DNA of 44,287 nucleotides from assembly GCA_012103605.1 (NCBI GenBank), contig WLWL01000007.1, positions 1 to 44,287 of the forward strand, written 5' to 3'. Position 1 is the stretch's first letter. Each line of letters opens with the position of its first letter. This DNA is from Candidatus Nanopelagicales bacterium. GTDB lineage: Bacteria > Actinomycetota > Actinomycetes > S36-B12. This document shows positions 1 to 9,061 of the stretch, piece after piece. A program made the position numbers and the translations under genes. A model generated the notes under the pieces. The model did not search any database. It saw nothing but the letters and a program-made list of their open reading frames with translations, and was not told where the DNA came from.

Positions 1-428
1 CTGAAACAGACGCTGTCTTCGGCGGTGAGCACTCGGGCCACTTCTATTTCCGTGACTTCTGGCGAGCTGACTCGGGAATGCTCGCGGCGATGCACACGCT
101 CGCCGCACTCGGGTCCACACCGGAAGGTACGACTATCTCTTCACTACTAACTGAGTTCGAACGCTATGTGGCATCGGGGGAGATCAATACCCCGGTCGAG
201 GATCAGTCGGCGATGATGGATCTGATCGAGACTACTTTCGCAGGCTACGACGACGTCACCACCGATCACATGGACGGGTTGACCGTCGATGGTGGCCAGT
301 GGTGGTTCAACGTCCGGCCAAGCAACACGGAGCCTTTGTTGCGCCTGAATGTCGAGGCACGCGAGACGGCAACGATGGAAACATTGCGGGATGAAGTTCT
401 CGCACTGATGAGGGGTGAAGCGACGTGA
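1..428 (+). CDS. manB: Phosphomannomutase/phosphoglucomutase, C-terminal part (5' end outside window)
   Basis: The reading frame is open from base 3, so the gene starts before the window and only its last ~141 residues are visible. It opens with the sugar-binding loop FGGEHSGH, typical of domain 3 of the alpha-D-phosphohexomutase family, and ends with the domain-4 phosphate-binding signature RPSNTEP followed by LLRLNVEA. The phosphoserine and metal-binding loops lie upstream and cannot be checked. The enzyme should interconvert hexose 6- and 1-phosphates in the cytoplasm. The stop codon overlaps the GTG of the next gene (GTGA at 425-428), and manA follows, so a mannose-phosphate role (GDP-mannose supply) is the best inference. 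Specificity for mannose over glucose cannot be read from this fragment. Confidence 0.9.
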   Translation, partial: ETDAVFGGEHSGHFYFRDFWRADSGMLAAMHTLAALGSTPEGTTISSLLTEFERYVASGEINTPVEDQSAMMDLIETTFAGYDDVTTDHMDGLTVDGGQWWFNVRPSNTEPLLRLNVEARETATMETLRDEVLALMRGEAT

Positions 429-646
429 GTCAGTACCCGAACTCCCCGCTGGGCTTGTCTCCGCATTTGTGGGACGTGCTGGCCTGCCCGTGCGAGAAGC
501 ACGCCGCGGTTGAGGCCGATGAAGAAGCATCCGAGATCGTGTGTTCTGAGTGCTCCCGACGCTTCCCCGTGCGAGATGGGATCCCAGTCATGCTGATGGA
601 CCAGGCCGGCGGGGACCTCCACGAGTCGGGCTCTACTTCCGCGTGA
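425..646 (+). CDS. Trm112-like zinc-ribbon protein
   Basis: A 73-residue protein of the Trm112/UPF0434 family. It has two cysteine pairs, CPC near residues 19-21 and CSEC near 39-42, that would form a small zinc ribbon, then the family's DGIPVML motif. Eukaryotic and archaeal Trm112 activate methyltransferases; in Actinobacteria the role of this small protein is not settled. The start is GTG at 425, overlapping the mutase stop codon by 4 nt. Its own TGA (644-646) overlaps the ATG of manA. This position between the mutase and manA suggests co-translation with the two mannose enzymes. Function beyond the fold is not visible. Confidence 0.85.
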   Translation: MSQYPNSPLGLSPHLWDVLACPCEKHAAVEADEEASEIVCSECSRRFPVRDGIPVMLMDQAGGDLHESGSTSA

Positions 647-1764
647 TGTTCTCGATTCGAGGTGACGTCAAGGATTACGACTGGGGAATCCTCGACGGCC
701 TGACGCCGTGGACGCAGGTGTCCACCGGCGCCCCGCAGGCGGAACTGTGGTTCGGCGTGCACCCGAGCGGACCGTCAGCGATGGATGCAGCGGTCCACGA
801 AGGCGACACCGCTGACCTGACCGAAACTCTCGCCGATCACCTCACCCGAGAACAGGCCCCCGTCCTCGCGAAGATTCTCGCCGCGGGTCGACCACTGTCC
901 GTGCAAGTGCATCCGAACGCCCGCGATGCGAAGCGCATGTGGGACGAGCAGCAGATCGCAGGCCCGGCCGTCCTGGCCGATGCCTACGAGAAGGCCGAAG
1001 TTCTGGTTGCCCTCGAACCGTTCGACGCATTCGTTGGATGGCGCCCGGCTTCCGATGCGGCGGAAATACTCGAGCGCGTCGATGGCATGGCTTTGGCCGC
1101 GGCGGCTCTCCACGCTGACGACCGGGTGGCCGCAATCCAGCTGATCCATGAGCAGCAGTCACACGTGCAAACGCTGGTAGGTCAACTTCCCGAAGCAATC
1201 GATCAAGCAAACGATGCGGGGTCCATGACGCGGGTAATGAGCGAATCGGAGATCGCGGCCTACCGGAACGCCGCAGCAGACTTTCCCGCGGATATCGGCG
1301 TGCTGATGACGCCACTACTGGATTTCGTCACTTTGCTGCCGGGCGATGCGGTGTATCTGGCTCCGGGCATTCCGCACAGCTACGTGCGGGGAATCGGCTT
1401 TGAGGTCATGACGAGTTCGGACAATGTGCTTCGACTCGGACTGACCAATAAGCCGGTGTTCGTTGATCGTGCCCTGGACATTCTTGATTTCGACACGGAC
1501 CCGCAGTTCATGCACGGCTCGACATCAATCGCTCCGGTAGGGGCGGATTTTCAGTTGGAAGTGGTCACTGCCGGATCCTCACCGTTGGCGACGGGGGAGT
1601 ACCGGCTCGTGGTGGCAATCGCCGGGGAAGTCGCCGTGGCAGTAGGCGGACATACACGTACAGCCACCCAAGGGCGGGGAGTCGTCGTGACCGCGGGAGA
1701 GCCCGACGCCGTCGTGTCCACGCAGGGCATGGCAGTAGCAGTCATTGCTCCCGCCGCCCCCTAA
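646..1764 (+). CDS. manA: Mannose-6-phosphate isomerase, class I
   Basis: A 372-residue zinc-dependent isomerase converting fructose 6-phosphate and mannose 6-phosphate. The N-terminus contains KDYDWG; zinc ligands are recognisable in PLSVQVHPN (Q87 and H89), and the second cupin half has the signature APGIPHSYVRGIGFEVM followed by SDNVLRLGLTNK. I start at ATG 646, inside TGATG with the upstream stop, because the frame continues upstream only as unrelated sequence that duplicates the Trm112-like coding region; GTG 643 is a possible alternative. Length fits the bacterial class I family. With the preceding mutase it supplies mannose 1-phosphate for GDP-mannose, used for cell-envelope mannosylation in Actinobacteria (family knowledge). 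Confidence 0.93.
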   Translation: MFSIRGDVKDYDWGILDGLTPWTQVSTGAPQAELWFGVHPSGPSAMDAAVHEGDTADLTETLADHLTREQAPVLAKILAAGRPLSVQVHPNARDAKRMWDEQQIAGPAVLADAYEKAEVLVALEPFDAFVGWRPASDAAEILERVDGMALAAAALHADDRVAAIQLIHEQQSHVQTLVGQLPEAIDQANDAGSMTRVMSESEIAAYRNAAADFPADIGVLMTPLLDFVTLLPGDAVYLAPGIPHSYVRGIGFEVMTSSDNVLRLGLTNKPVFVDRALDILDFDTDPQFMHGSTSIAPVGADFQLEVVTAGSSPLATGEYRLVVAIAGEVAVAVGGHTRTATQGRGVVVTAGEPDAVVSTQGMAVAVIAPAAP

Positions 1765-1926
1765 GCGAGTCCCGACGCGCGGTCACCGGCTAGTCGTGGC
1801 AAACTACGTCTGTCGCCGATGGTCCGGAGCCCTGGTTCCCGTCGAGACGCTCCCGTCGGCGTGGCATTCAAAGTATGGCGCGCTGTCGTGAGCACCGGAA
1901 AAGCAACGTCGACAAACGGAGAAAGA

Positions 1927-3381
<1,455 letters not shown>

Positions 3382-3406
3382 GTCAGATTCGACCGCACAA
3401 CCTCCC

Positions 3407-3440
3407 ACGTCGGGGCCGCACCGTGGTGCGGCCCCGACGT
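3407..3440. terminator. Perfect-palindrome terminator between sahH and pxpC
   Basis: A 34-nt perfect inverted repeat: the left arm 3407-3422 is exactly complementary to 3425-3440, leaving only GT between them, so in practice a 15-bp GC-rich stem with a 4-nt loop. TTTGTGT follows on the plus strand. It lies 25 nt after the sahH stop and 35 nt before the end of the convergent pxpC, so it can serve both transcripts. Confidence 0.85.
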
Positions 3441-3475
3441 TTGTGTAGGCAAGAGGGTTATCCGACCGGGACCGG

Positions 3476-4411
3476 CTAGGGCAGGTCGTGGGGGTTGACC
3501 AGCGATCGGGCCAACCATTCCTCGCGCACAGCGAATGCCTCGATTGCCGACCGCGCGGATATCGACGTGAACGCGACGGTCGCCGCAACGATGAGGTCCG
3601 CCATGAAGTCCAGATGGGCGCTCGCGATGACTCCGATGACCGGGTAGCCGCCGGTCAGGCCGCCGTCGGGGCCGAGGACGATGACGGTGCCATCGTCAAG
3701 AAGTTGGATCGCACCGGGAATAACAGGCATGCTCGGGATCGGATCCGATGCGGGGATGACTGGGCCGCTCAGACGCAGCCCCGAACGTGCGCAGGCATCG
3801 ACCTGCCAGGCACCCGCGCACAGAAGTTCGGCTTTCTCTTGATCGAAGGCCACCACTGCTATCTCGCTCGGTGCCGACTCCTCGGCACGCACGAAGCACC
3901 CAACGCGATCGTCCTGTGTGCGGGCGGAGCCCATGAGCACGTCACCAGGAGATAGTGGCGAGCCATCTCCCCTTGGGCCACCAAGGTGGGAGAAGGAGTC
4001 GGTTGCTGCGGATTTCAGAATGATGCGGGGTTGCCAGTCGGACAGTGCCACGTACGCCGGTCCGGGTCCTCGGTGATGAATGGTCACCGTTGTCGCGGGC
4101 GAGACATCGACCGCCACAGCCTCTGGCGCCCGATGACCATCCACGGTCAAATCTGCCGGGCCGACCAGCGCCAATGTTTGCCTCTGGTGGATGGTGAGCG
4201 TCACGTCAGAACCGAGGATTTCCAGAGTTGGATGAGGGCCGTCAAGGGTGCCGTGGACCAGTGCGTGAGCGAGACGGTGTCGTCCTCGATGCCATGCGCC
4301 CGATCGCGGGACGCCGACGTCGGTAAATCCCTCTCGACCTGCATCTTGAACGGTGGCGAGGCCGACGGTGTCGATGGTGGCGATGGGCTCATCCGCGGGT
4401 GAGGGGTTCAC
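3476..4411 (-). CDS. pxpC: 5-oxoprolinase subunit C (KipA/biotin-dependent carboxylase-like)
   Basis: A 311-residue protein of the PxpC/KipA family. The N-terminus has the family signature around TVGLATVQDAGREGFTDVG and VPRSGAWHR, and the centre has the GAIQLLDDG and LTGGYPVIG motifs. With PxpA and PxpB it forms the prokaryotic ATP-dependent 5-oxoprolinase, which converts the damage product 5-oxoproline back to glutamate. The start is GTG at 4411, overlapping the pxpB stop codon (GTGA), so it is translationally coupled as the last gene of a pxpA-pxpB-pxpC operon. It ends just beyond the palindromic terminator shared with sahH. Confidence 0.9.
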   Translation of the reverse strand: MNPSPADEPIATIDTVGLATVQDAGREGFTDVGVPRSGAWHRGRHRLAHALVHGTLDGPHPTLEILGSDVTLTIHQRQTLALVGPADLTVDGHRAPEAVAVDVSPATTVTIHHRGPGPAYVALSDWQPRIILKSAATDSFSHLGGPRGDGSPLSPGDVLMGSARTQDDRVGCFVRAEESAPSEIAVVAFDQEKAELLCAGAWQVDACARSGLRLSGPVIPASDPIPSMPVIPGAIQLLDDGTVIVLGPDGGLTGGYPVIGVIASAHLDFMADLIVAATVAFTSISARSAIEAFAVREEWLARSLVNPHDLP

Positions 4412-5082
4412 GGTGTGGGCTCGTGGTCGATCGCAGCAAAGCGCACGGTGGCACCGGGTACGAGCAAGGTCGGTTGGCTGTCATTGTGCGGATCGAAAAG
4501 TGTGCGCTGGCTGGTACCGATGAGGTGCCAGCCACCGGGGGAGGACGTCGGGTAGATCGCACTCATGCCGGCCGCGAGGGCCACACTGCCCGCGGGAACC
4601 ATCGCCCGAGGCGTTGTTCGTCGTGGCAGGGAGAACCAGGGCAGAAGGGGAGCCTCGATCGGTTCGAGGTAGCCGAAACCTGGAGCGAAGCCCATCAGTG
4701 CCACGCGCCAGCGCTGCGAGGTGTGTGCCTGGACCAATTCGGTGTCGGAGAGACCAAAGAAGGTCGCGGTAGGCACGAGATCGGCTCCGTCGTAGTCCAC
4801 GTCGATCGTGATGGCCGCATCCGCGGCAGGCGCCTGTGAGGCCTCCGGTGCGTGCGATGCTTTCGGTGATTCGTCGACGGAGGCGAGAACGCGTCGAACG
4901 TCGGCTTCCAGGTTGATGTCCGGACTCAGCACTTCGACCATCAGCGTCGAGATCCCTCGGCGCACGACGGCCTCGGGCAAAGCTCGCATGACAGTGGTCG
5001 CGACCAACTCGCGATCAATGGGCGAGGCAACGTCAATGATGACAGCGCGGTCTCCGAACCACGATGTCTTATGTGTGGTCAC
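4408..5082 (-). CDS. pxpB: 5-oxoprolinase subunit B (KipI-like)
   Basis: A 224-residue PxpB/KipI family protein. It begins with the family's allophanate-hydrolase-subunit-1 pattern (WFGDRAVIIDV) and contains GFAPGFGYL followed by LPRRTTPRAMVPAGSVALA, IYPTSSPGGWHLIG and the terminal LLVPGATVRFAAI, all characteristic. Residues ~83-98 form an Ala/Ser/Glu-rich linker (SHAPEASQAPAADA) that is not part of the conserved core. It partners PxpC in the 5-oxoprolinase complex. The start is GTG 5082 with only a weak ribosome site, 26 nt after the pxpA stop codon. In Bacillus the homologue KipI also inhibits the sporulation kinase KinA; there is no sign of such a role here. Confidence 0.9.
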   Translation of the reverse strand: MTTHKTSWFGDRAVIIDVASPIDRELVATTVMRALPEAVVRRGISTLMVEVLSPDINLEADVRRVLASVDESPKASHAPEASQAPAADAAITIDVDYDGADLVPTATFFGLSDTELVQAHTSQRWRVALMGFAPGFGYLEPIEAPLLPWFSLPRRTTPRAMVPAGSVALAAGMSAIYPTSSPGGWHLIGTSQRTLFDPHNDSQPTLLVPGATVRFAAIDHEPTP

Positions 5083-5108
5083 GATGTCACCAGCATCTCG
5101 TGACCGAC

Positions 5109-5882
5109 CTACGCGTCACCATCAGCGATGGGCGCAATGCTGACCCCGTGCGCGATGAGTTCCGCGCGAACAGCGCCAGCCATCGCCGCGGCTTCGGGGG
5201 AGTCTGAGTGGACACACAGGGTTCGGGCTGCCAGGTCGATGACGGTGCCATCGATCGTGTCGACCTGTTGGTTGAGTGCGATGCTGAGAGCCTGTGACAC
5301 CGCCACCGGTACGTCGTCGTGCACCGCTCCCGCCAGAGAACGGGGCACGAGCGTTCCATCGGCGTTGTAGGCCCGATCGACGAAAGCCTCAGCGACAAAG
5401 CGAATAGTGGACGCCTCGGCAGCGTCCTGCAGGCGCGACCCCGCCGCCCCGGTGACGTAAAGATCGGTTCCGATTTCGGTGGAAACTTTCGTGACTGCAG
5501 CGAGGAAGGATTCGGCGATGGCATCGTCGCTGGCGGCATCGTGGTAAAGCGCTCCGTGGGCTTTGACGTGAGTGAGCGAGGTTCCTGCAGCCGAGCAGGC
5601 TGTCGCCACCTCACCGATCTGGTGTCGAAGAACCTCCGTCAGGTGGGTGACGTCGTACTCGCCCTTCATCGATAGACGACCGAAATTTGCTCGGTCCGGG
5701 TACGAGGGGTGTGCCCCGACGGCGACGTCTCGACGAGCGCATTGCTCGACGGTTGCGCGCAAGATCTCATCTCCGCCCGCGTGACCTCCCGCGGCGACGT
5801 TCGCCGATGTGACGACACTGAGGAGGGTTGCGTCGTCGCCGCATTCCTCGCCGACGTCTGCGTTCAGGTCGATGATCGGCAT
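5109..5882 (-). CDS. pxpA: 5-oxoprolinase subunit A (LamB/YcsF family)
   Basis: A 257-residue LamB/YcsF protein, the first gene of the pxpABC operon. Signature motifs are IDLNADVGE at the start, SANVAAGGHAGGD, VGAHPSYPDRANFGR and VKAHGALYHDAASD, with the C-terminal LCVHSDSPEA segment. The length is standard (about 250). It supplies the 5-oxoproline-binding/hydrolase part of the ATP-dependent 5-oxoprolinase. The start is ATG 5882 with no clear Shine-Dalgarno. The upstream gene (arsC, same strand) ends 23 nt before it, so read-through from the arsenic operon is possible; that gap shows no terminator. Confidence 0.93.
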   Translation of the reverse strand: MPIIDLNADVGEECGDDATLLSVVTSANVAAGGHAGGDEILRATVEQCARRDVAVGAHPSYPDRANFGRLSMKGEYDVTHLTEVLRHQIGEVATACSAAGTSLTHVKAHGALYHDAASDDAIAESFLAAVTKVSTEIGTDLYVTGAAGSRLQDAAEASTIRFVAEAFVDRAYNADGTLVPRSLAGAVHDDVPVAVSQALSIALNQQVDTIDGTVIDLAARTLCVHSDSPEAAAMAGAVRAELIAHGVSIAPIADGDA

Positions 5883-5905
5883 GCACGCGAGCCTAGGTGA
5901 CGGTT

Positions 5906-6310
5906 TTAGGTGGGCAACAGTTCGTCTATCAGCGCCTGGACTCGTGTCTTGATCTCGTCTCGGATAGGTCGAACTGAGTCCACCCCTTTGCCGGCGGGAT
6001 CGTCGAGTTCCCAGTCCTCGTAGCGTTTACCCGGAAAGACCGGGCAAGTGTCCCCGCACCCCATCGTGATGACAACGTCGGAGGCCTGAACCGCGTCGGT
6101 GGTGAGCACCTTCGGGGTCTGAGCGCTGATGTCGATGCCTTCTTCGGCCATTGCTTCCACGGCGGCCGGATTCACGTGTTCCCCTGGGGCCGAACCAGCG
6201 GAGCGAACCTCGATGTCACCACCCGACAGATGCGCCAGGTAGGCCGCTGCCATTTGCGACCGGCCGGCGTTGTGCACGCAGACGAAGAGGACGGAGGGCT
6301 TATCGGTCAT
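5906..6310 (-). CDS. arsC: Arsenate reductase, low-molecular-weight phosphatase fold
   Basis: A 134-residue protein with the phosphatase-like P-loop CVHNAGRSQMA (C-x5-R, starting around C11) and the arsenate reductase motif TMGCGDTCPVFPGKRYEDW, giving two further cysteines near 89 and 93. It reduces arsenate to arsenite. In Actinobacteria small members of this family act as arsenate-mycothiol transferases, whereas thioredoxin-coupled ones also exist; the sequence alone does not decide. I place the start at ATG 6310, one base after the aquaporin stop codon region; the upstream open frame (to 6439) lies wholly inside the aquaporin gene and is not family-like. It is the second gene of the aqpS-arsC operon, under the divergent arsR. 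Confidence 0.93.
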   Translation of the reverse strand: MTDKPSVLFVCVHNAGRSQMAAAYLAHLSGGDIEVRSAGSAPGEHVNPAAVEAMAEEGIDISAQTPKVLTTDAVQASDVVITMGCGDTCPVFPGKRYEDWELDDPAGKGVDSVRPIRDEIKTRVQALIDELLPT

Positions 6311-6311
6311 G

Positions 6312-7007
6312 TCAGCTTCTTTCGTGAACGGGTTGAGGTAGATCGAGAGGTTCAGGCTTGGTGCGGGGGTAGAGAAGATCAGTGAGGAGCGATCCGATCG
6401 CAGCACCGATGAGTTGGAAGGCGATGAACGGGAGAACATCGCTGGGCGCGATGCCGGTGAACGTATCGGTCATCGATCGACCGATCGTCACGGCAGGGTT
6501 GGCGAACGACGTCGACGATGTGAAGAAGTAGGCGGCACCGATCCATGCTGGGACGAGCAGCGGGCCGAGGTGCCCTCGACCGGTGCGGGTCAAGATCCCG
6601 ATGATGGCGATCAGGCCTGCGGTTGCGACAACCTCTCCCAGCCAGATGGGAAAGCCACTGCGTGCATTGGTGGAAGGGTCGAAAGCGGGTAGGTCGAACA
6701 TGACGTTGGCTAGAGCGACCCCGCTCAACCCTCCGAGTATCTGGACAACGATGTAGCTGAGGCCTTCGAGGACCCGGACTTCGCGTTTGACCAGCGTCAC
6801 GGTGGTGACGGCTGGGTTGAAGTGGGCTCCGGAGATCGGTCCGAGCATCCATATGAGCACGCCCAGAGCGAGAACGGTGCTCATCATGTTGAGGATCAAG
6901 ATGACGGCCGCGTCGCTGGTGAGGGCGGACCCCATAATTCCGCTCCCCACGACGGCGGCGACGAGCATGGCGGTGCCGAGGTACTCGGCAAAGAGGCGAC
7001 GCACCAT
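6312..7007 (-). CDS. aqpS: Aquaporin of the arsenic-associated (AqpS-like) type
   Basis: A 231-residue major intrinsic protein with six predicted membrane segments and two asparagine boxes, HFNPAVT (near residue 63) and FANPAVTIGRS (near 169). The second box is followed by GRS, where many aquaporins have R in the selectivity filter. The gene is immediately upstream of arsC and divergent from arsR. Known AqpS systems export arsenite down its gradient after ArsC makes it inside the cell, replacing ArsB/Acr3; no arsenite pump gene is present here, so the same logic is inferred. The start is ATG 7007. The symbol rests on context more than on sequence, since related MIP channels conduct glycerol or water. 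Confidence 0.85.
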   Translation of the reverse strand: MVRRLFAEYLGTAMLVAAVVGSGIMGSALTSDAAVILILNMMSTVLALGVLIWMLGPISGAHFNPAVTTVTLVKREVRVLEGLSYIVVQILGGLSGVALANVMFDLPAFDPSTNARSGFPIWLGEVVATAGLIAIIGILTRTGRGHLGPLLVPAWIGAAYFFTSSTSFANPAVTIGRSMTDTFTGIAPSDVLPFIAFQLIGAAIGSLLTDLLYPRTKPEPLDLPQPVHERS

Positions 7008-7016
7008 GCCGTGACC

Positions 7017-7042
7017 TTGTCATCCATATAGATGTATGTCAA
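7017..7042. promoter_or_regulatory. ArsR operator overlapping the divergent aqpS/arsR promoters
   Basis: A 26-bp imperfect palindrome with outer arms TTGTCAT (7017-7023) and ATGTCAA (7036-7042). Twenty of 26 positions match the reverse complement. It occupies most of the 44-bp gap between the aquaporin and arsR start codons. Read toward arsR, TTGTCA (7017-7022) and CAATAT (7040-7045) form a -35/-10 pair with 17-nt spacing that would start transcription at about the GTG of arsR. Read the other way, TTGACA (7042-7037) is an ideal -35. A repressor bound here would block both. Confidence 0.7.
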
Positions 7043-7051
7043 TATGAACGC

Positions 7052-7441
7052 GTGCCTGTTGCCACCAGTTCGCCGCAAACTCGACGCGAGGCTTGTTCGA
7101 GTGTCCCGGCAAATGGTCGGGTGGCCAACGGCCCGGCATGTTGTCCGGGCGGACTTGGAGCTCCGATCTCGCGGTCGACGGCGGAAGAACTCGCCGGGCT
7201 GCTAAAAGCCGTGGCCGACCCCGCTCGCCTGCAGATACTCGCGCTCTTGCGATCGAAGCCGAATTGCGAAGCATGCGTGTGCGACGTCACCGACGCTCTC
7301 GGGCTGTCACAGCCGACGGTCAGTCACCATTTGAAGGTTCTTGTCAGGGCCGGACTCGTCAGCACCGAGAAGCGTGGGTACTGGACGTGGTACCGAGTTC
7401 TTCCAACCCGACTGACAGAACTGTCGATGGTGCTGGCGTAG
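7052..7441 (+). CDS. arsR: ArsR-family arsenite-responsive repressor
   Basis: A 129-residue winged-helix repressor. The HTH segment is DALGLSQPTVSHHLKVLVRAGL, with wing RGYWTWYRV. Cysteines occur as a CC pair at residues 30-31 near the N-terminus and as NCEACVCDV (C73, C76, C78) just before the recognition helices. This resembles the Corynebacterium ArsR type, where an N-terminal CC pair and one cysteine near the HTH bind arsenite across the dimer, more than the Escherichia ELCVCDL-only type. The start is GTG 7052; no Shine-Dalgarno precedes it and the predicted transcription start is at the same place, so it may be leaderless. It likely represses itself and aqpS-arsC through the operator at 7017-7042. 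Confidence 0.92.
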   Translation: MPVATSSPQTRREACSSVPANGRVANGPACCPGGLGAPISRSTAEELAGLLKAVADPARLQILALLRSKPNCEACVCDVTDALGLSQPTVSHHLKVLVRAGLVSTEKRGYWTWYRVLPTRLTELSMVLA

Positions 7442-7505
7442 CTTTCGCCGATCTCACGTTGGACGCAGCGTCGGCAATGTCGGGGGCAACCCGCACAATG
7501 GTGTC

Positions 7506-8327
7506 GTGATCAATCCCGTGAACGACGGATCGACTGACGGACCAAACGACCCATCTGTGGAGGCTCGCCCAGACGGTCCAGGTTCGTATCCCGGGTGCCC
7601 GGCGACGGTCGCGGAGGCCACGGAGCGCGGCGAAGTTCTGCGCACCCCGCAGTGGGGGATCGGTTCGGCGGTCATGTCTATCGTCGCTGCGATTGTTCTC
7701 GGGTTGGCGGCTGCGATTCCGTTGTTGCTTCTGGATGCACCGCTGCCCGTTACCGCCTTGGTGGGGACGGTGGTTCCCTGGATCGGCCTGGCCGGCTGGC
7801 CGCTTCTCGTTACCCGCCTTCGGGGCAATGGACCGCGCATCGATCTCGGGATTCGCCTTACCTGGAGCGATGTCGGTTGGGGAGTGGCCGCCGGTGTCGT
7901 GGGATTGATCCTGGCCGGCATCGTCGCTGTCATCACCCAGGCCATCGCCGGAGATTTCTCCTCCGCCGCTGGTGAGATTGCTGGGGAGTTGCGAGAGGCA
8001 GGACCGTTCTGGGCGTTGTTGGTTTTCGCCATCATGGTGATGGTGGGGGCACCGATCGTCGAGGAGCTCGCCTTCCGCGGGATGCTCTACAACTCCCTGC
8101 GCAAACGTGGCGTTGGAGCGGTGTGGACGATCGCCATTACGACCGTCGCATTCTCGGCTTTCCACTTCGAACCCGTCCGATTCTTCCTCCTGTTGCCCAT
8201 TGGAGTCGTCTACGGATGGGTGCGGTGGAAGACGGGGTCCCTAGGGGCCTCCATGGTCGCCCACGGGGTGAATAACACCCCGGCTGCCCTCGTTGTTCTC
8301 CTCGGGGTTCCCGAGATGACACCATAG
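7506..8327 (+). CDS. CPBP-family intramembrane metalloprotease
   Basis: A 273-residue membrane protein of the CPBP (CAAX protease/Rce1-like, ABI) family. After a ~48-residue polar N-terminus it has several hydrophobic segments. The catalytic set is present: EELAFRG with E186-E187, FSAFHFEP with H220, and the final MVAHGVNNTPA with H253. Substrate unknown; family members process or bind membrane peptides, including bacteriocin self-immunity. The start is GTG 7506. The stop (8325-8327) is only 4 nt before the ATG of mtrA, so it is probably transcribed with the MtrAB system. Confidence 0.88.
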   Translation: MINPVNDGSTDGPNDPSVEARPDGPGSYPGCPATVAEATERGEVLRTPQWGIGSAVMSIVAAIVLGLAAAIPLLLLDAPLPVTALVGTVVPWIGLAGWPLLVTRLRGNGPRIDLGIRLTWSDVGWGVAAGVVGLILAGIVAVITQAIAGDFSSAAGEIAGELREAGPFWALLVFAIMVMVGAPIVEELAFRGMLYNSLRKRGVGAVWTIAITTVAFSAFHFEPVRFFLLLPIGVVYGWVRWKTGSLGASMVAHGVNNTPAALVVLLGVPEMTP

Positions 8328-8331
8328 GGCT

Positions 8332-9054
8332 ATGACGGAGAATTCCGGTAGGTCGAGCGCCCCGAGCGCCCCGAGGGCGCGTGGTCGCGTTCTCGTTGTC
8401 GACGATGACGCTGCTCTTGCTGAGATGCTGGGCATCGTCCTGCGCGGCGAAGGGTTCGATCCCGTTTTCTGCGCCGACGGCAACGCCGCCGTTGACGCCT
8501 TCCGAGAATCGAAGCCCGATGTCGTCCTGCTTGACCTCATGCTGCCGGGACGAGACGGAATAGACGTCTGCCGGTCGATCCGCGCCGAATCGGGCACACC
8601 GATCGTCATGCTGACGGCAAAGTCGGACACGATCGACGTCGTTGTGGGGCTGGAGTCCGGGGCCGACGATTACATCGTCAAGCCCTTCAAGCCGAAAGAA
8701 CTCGTCGCCCGCATCCGGGCTCGCATTCGACGCACAGATGACGTCGGATCTCCAGTTCTCACGATTAGTGACCTGTCGATCGATATCGGTGGTCACACGG
8801 TGCGACGGGGTAGTGACGTCCTGTCTCTCACACCACTGGAGTTCGATCTTCTCGCCTGCCTCGCGAGGCGGCCAGGCCAAGTCTTTACTCGAGAGGCTCT
8901 ACTCCAGGAAGTGTGGGGCTACCGGCACGCGGCCGACACACGATTGGTCAACGTGCACGTTCAGCGCCTGCGGGCCAAGATCGAGCGCGACCCCGAAGCC
9001 CCCGAGATCGTGCTCACTGTGCGGGGAGTCGGATACAAGGCCGGTCCCTCCTGA
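8332..9054 (+). CDS. mtrA: Response regulator MtrA
   Basis: A 240-residue OmpR/PhoB-type response regulator. The receiver domain (~19-130) has the acidic cluster DDD at 24-26, phospho-acceptor D68 in VVLLDLMLPG, T95 and K117 in IVKPFKP. The winged-helix domain (~142-238) ends with HVQRLRAKIERDPEAPEIVLTVRGVGYKAG. The receiver is very close to actinobacterial MtrA, which controls cell division, peptidoglycan remodelling, osmotic response and, in some species, development. The first ~18 residues are a Ser/Pro-rich tail. The gene sits in the classic mtrA-mtrB-lpqB order, with mtrB 7 nt downstream and a CPBP protease gene 4 nt upstream. Confidence 0.97.
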   Translation: MTENSGRSSAPSAPRARGRVLVVDDDAALAEMLGIVLRGEGFDPVFCADGNAAVDAFRESKPDVVLLDLMLPGRDGIDVCRSIRAESGTPIVMLTAKSDTIDVVVGLESGADDYIVKPFKPKELVARIRARIRRTDDVGSPVLTISDLSIDIGGHTVRRGSDVLSLTPLEFDLLACLARRPGQVFTREALLQEVWGYRHAADTRLVNVHVQRLRAKIERDPEAPEIVLTVRGVGYKAGPS

Positions 9055-9061
9055 CTTGATC

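Noticed and set aside
1765-1926. Possible SAH or SAM riboswitch before sahH
   Set aside because: I looked for the conserved cores of known SAH and SAM elements and saw none; no strong stem precedes the ribosome site.
7442-7505. Separate promoter for the CPBP gene
   Set aside because: TTGGAC is present near 7459 but no -10 lies at a suitable distance.
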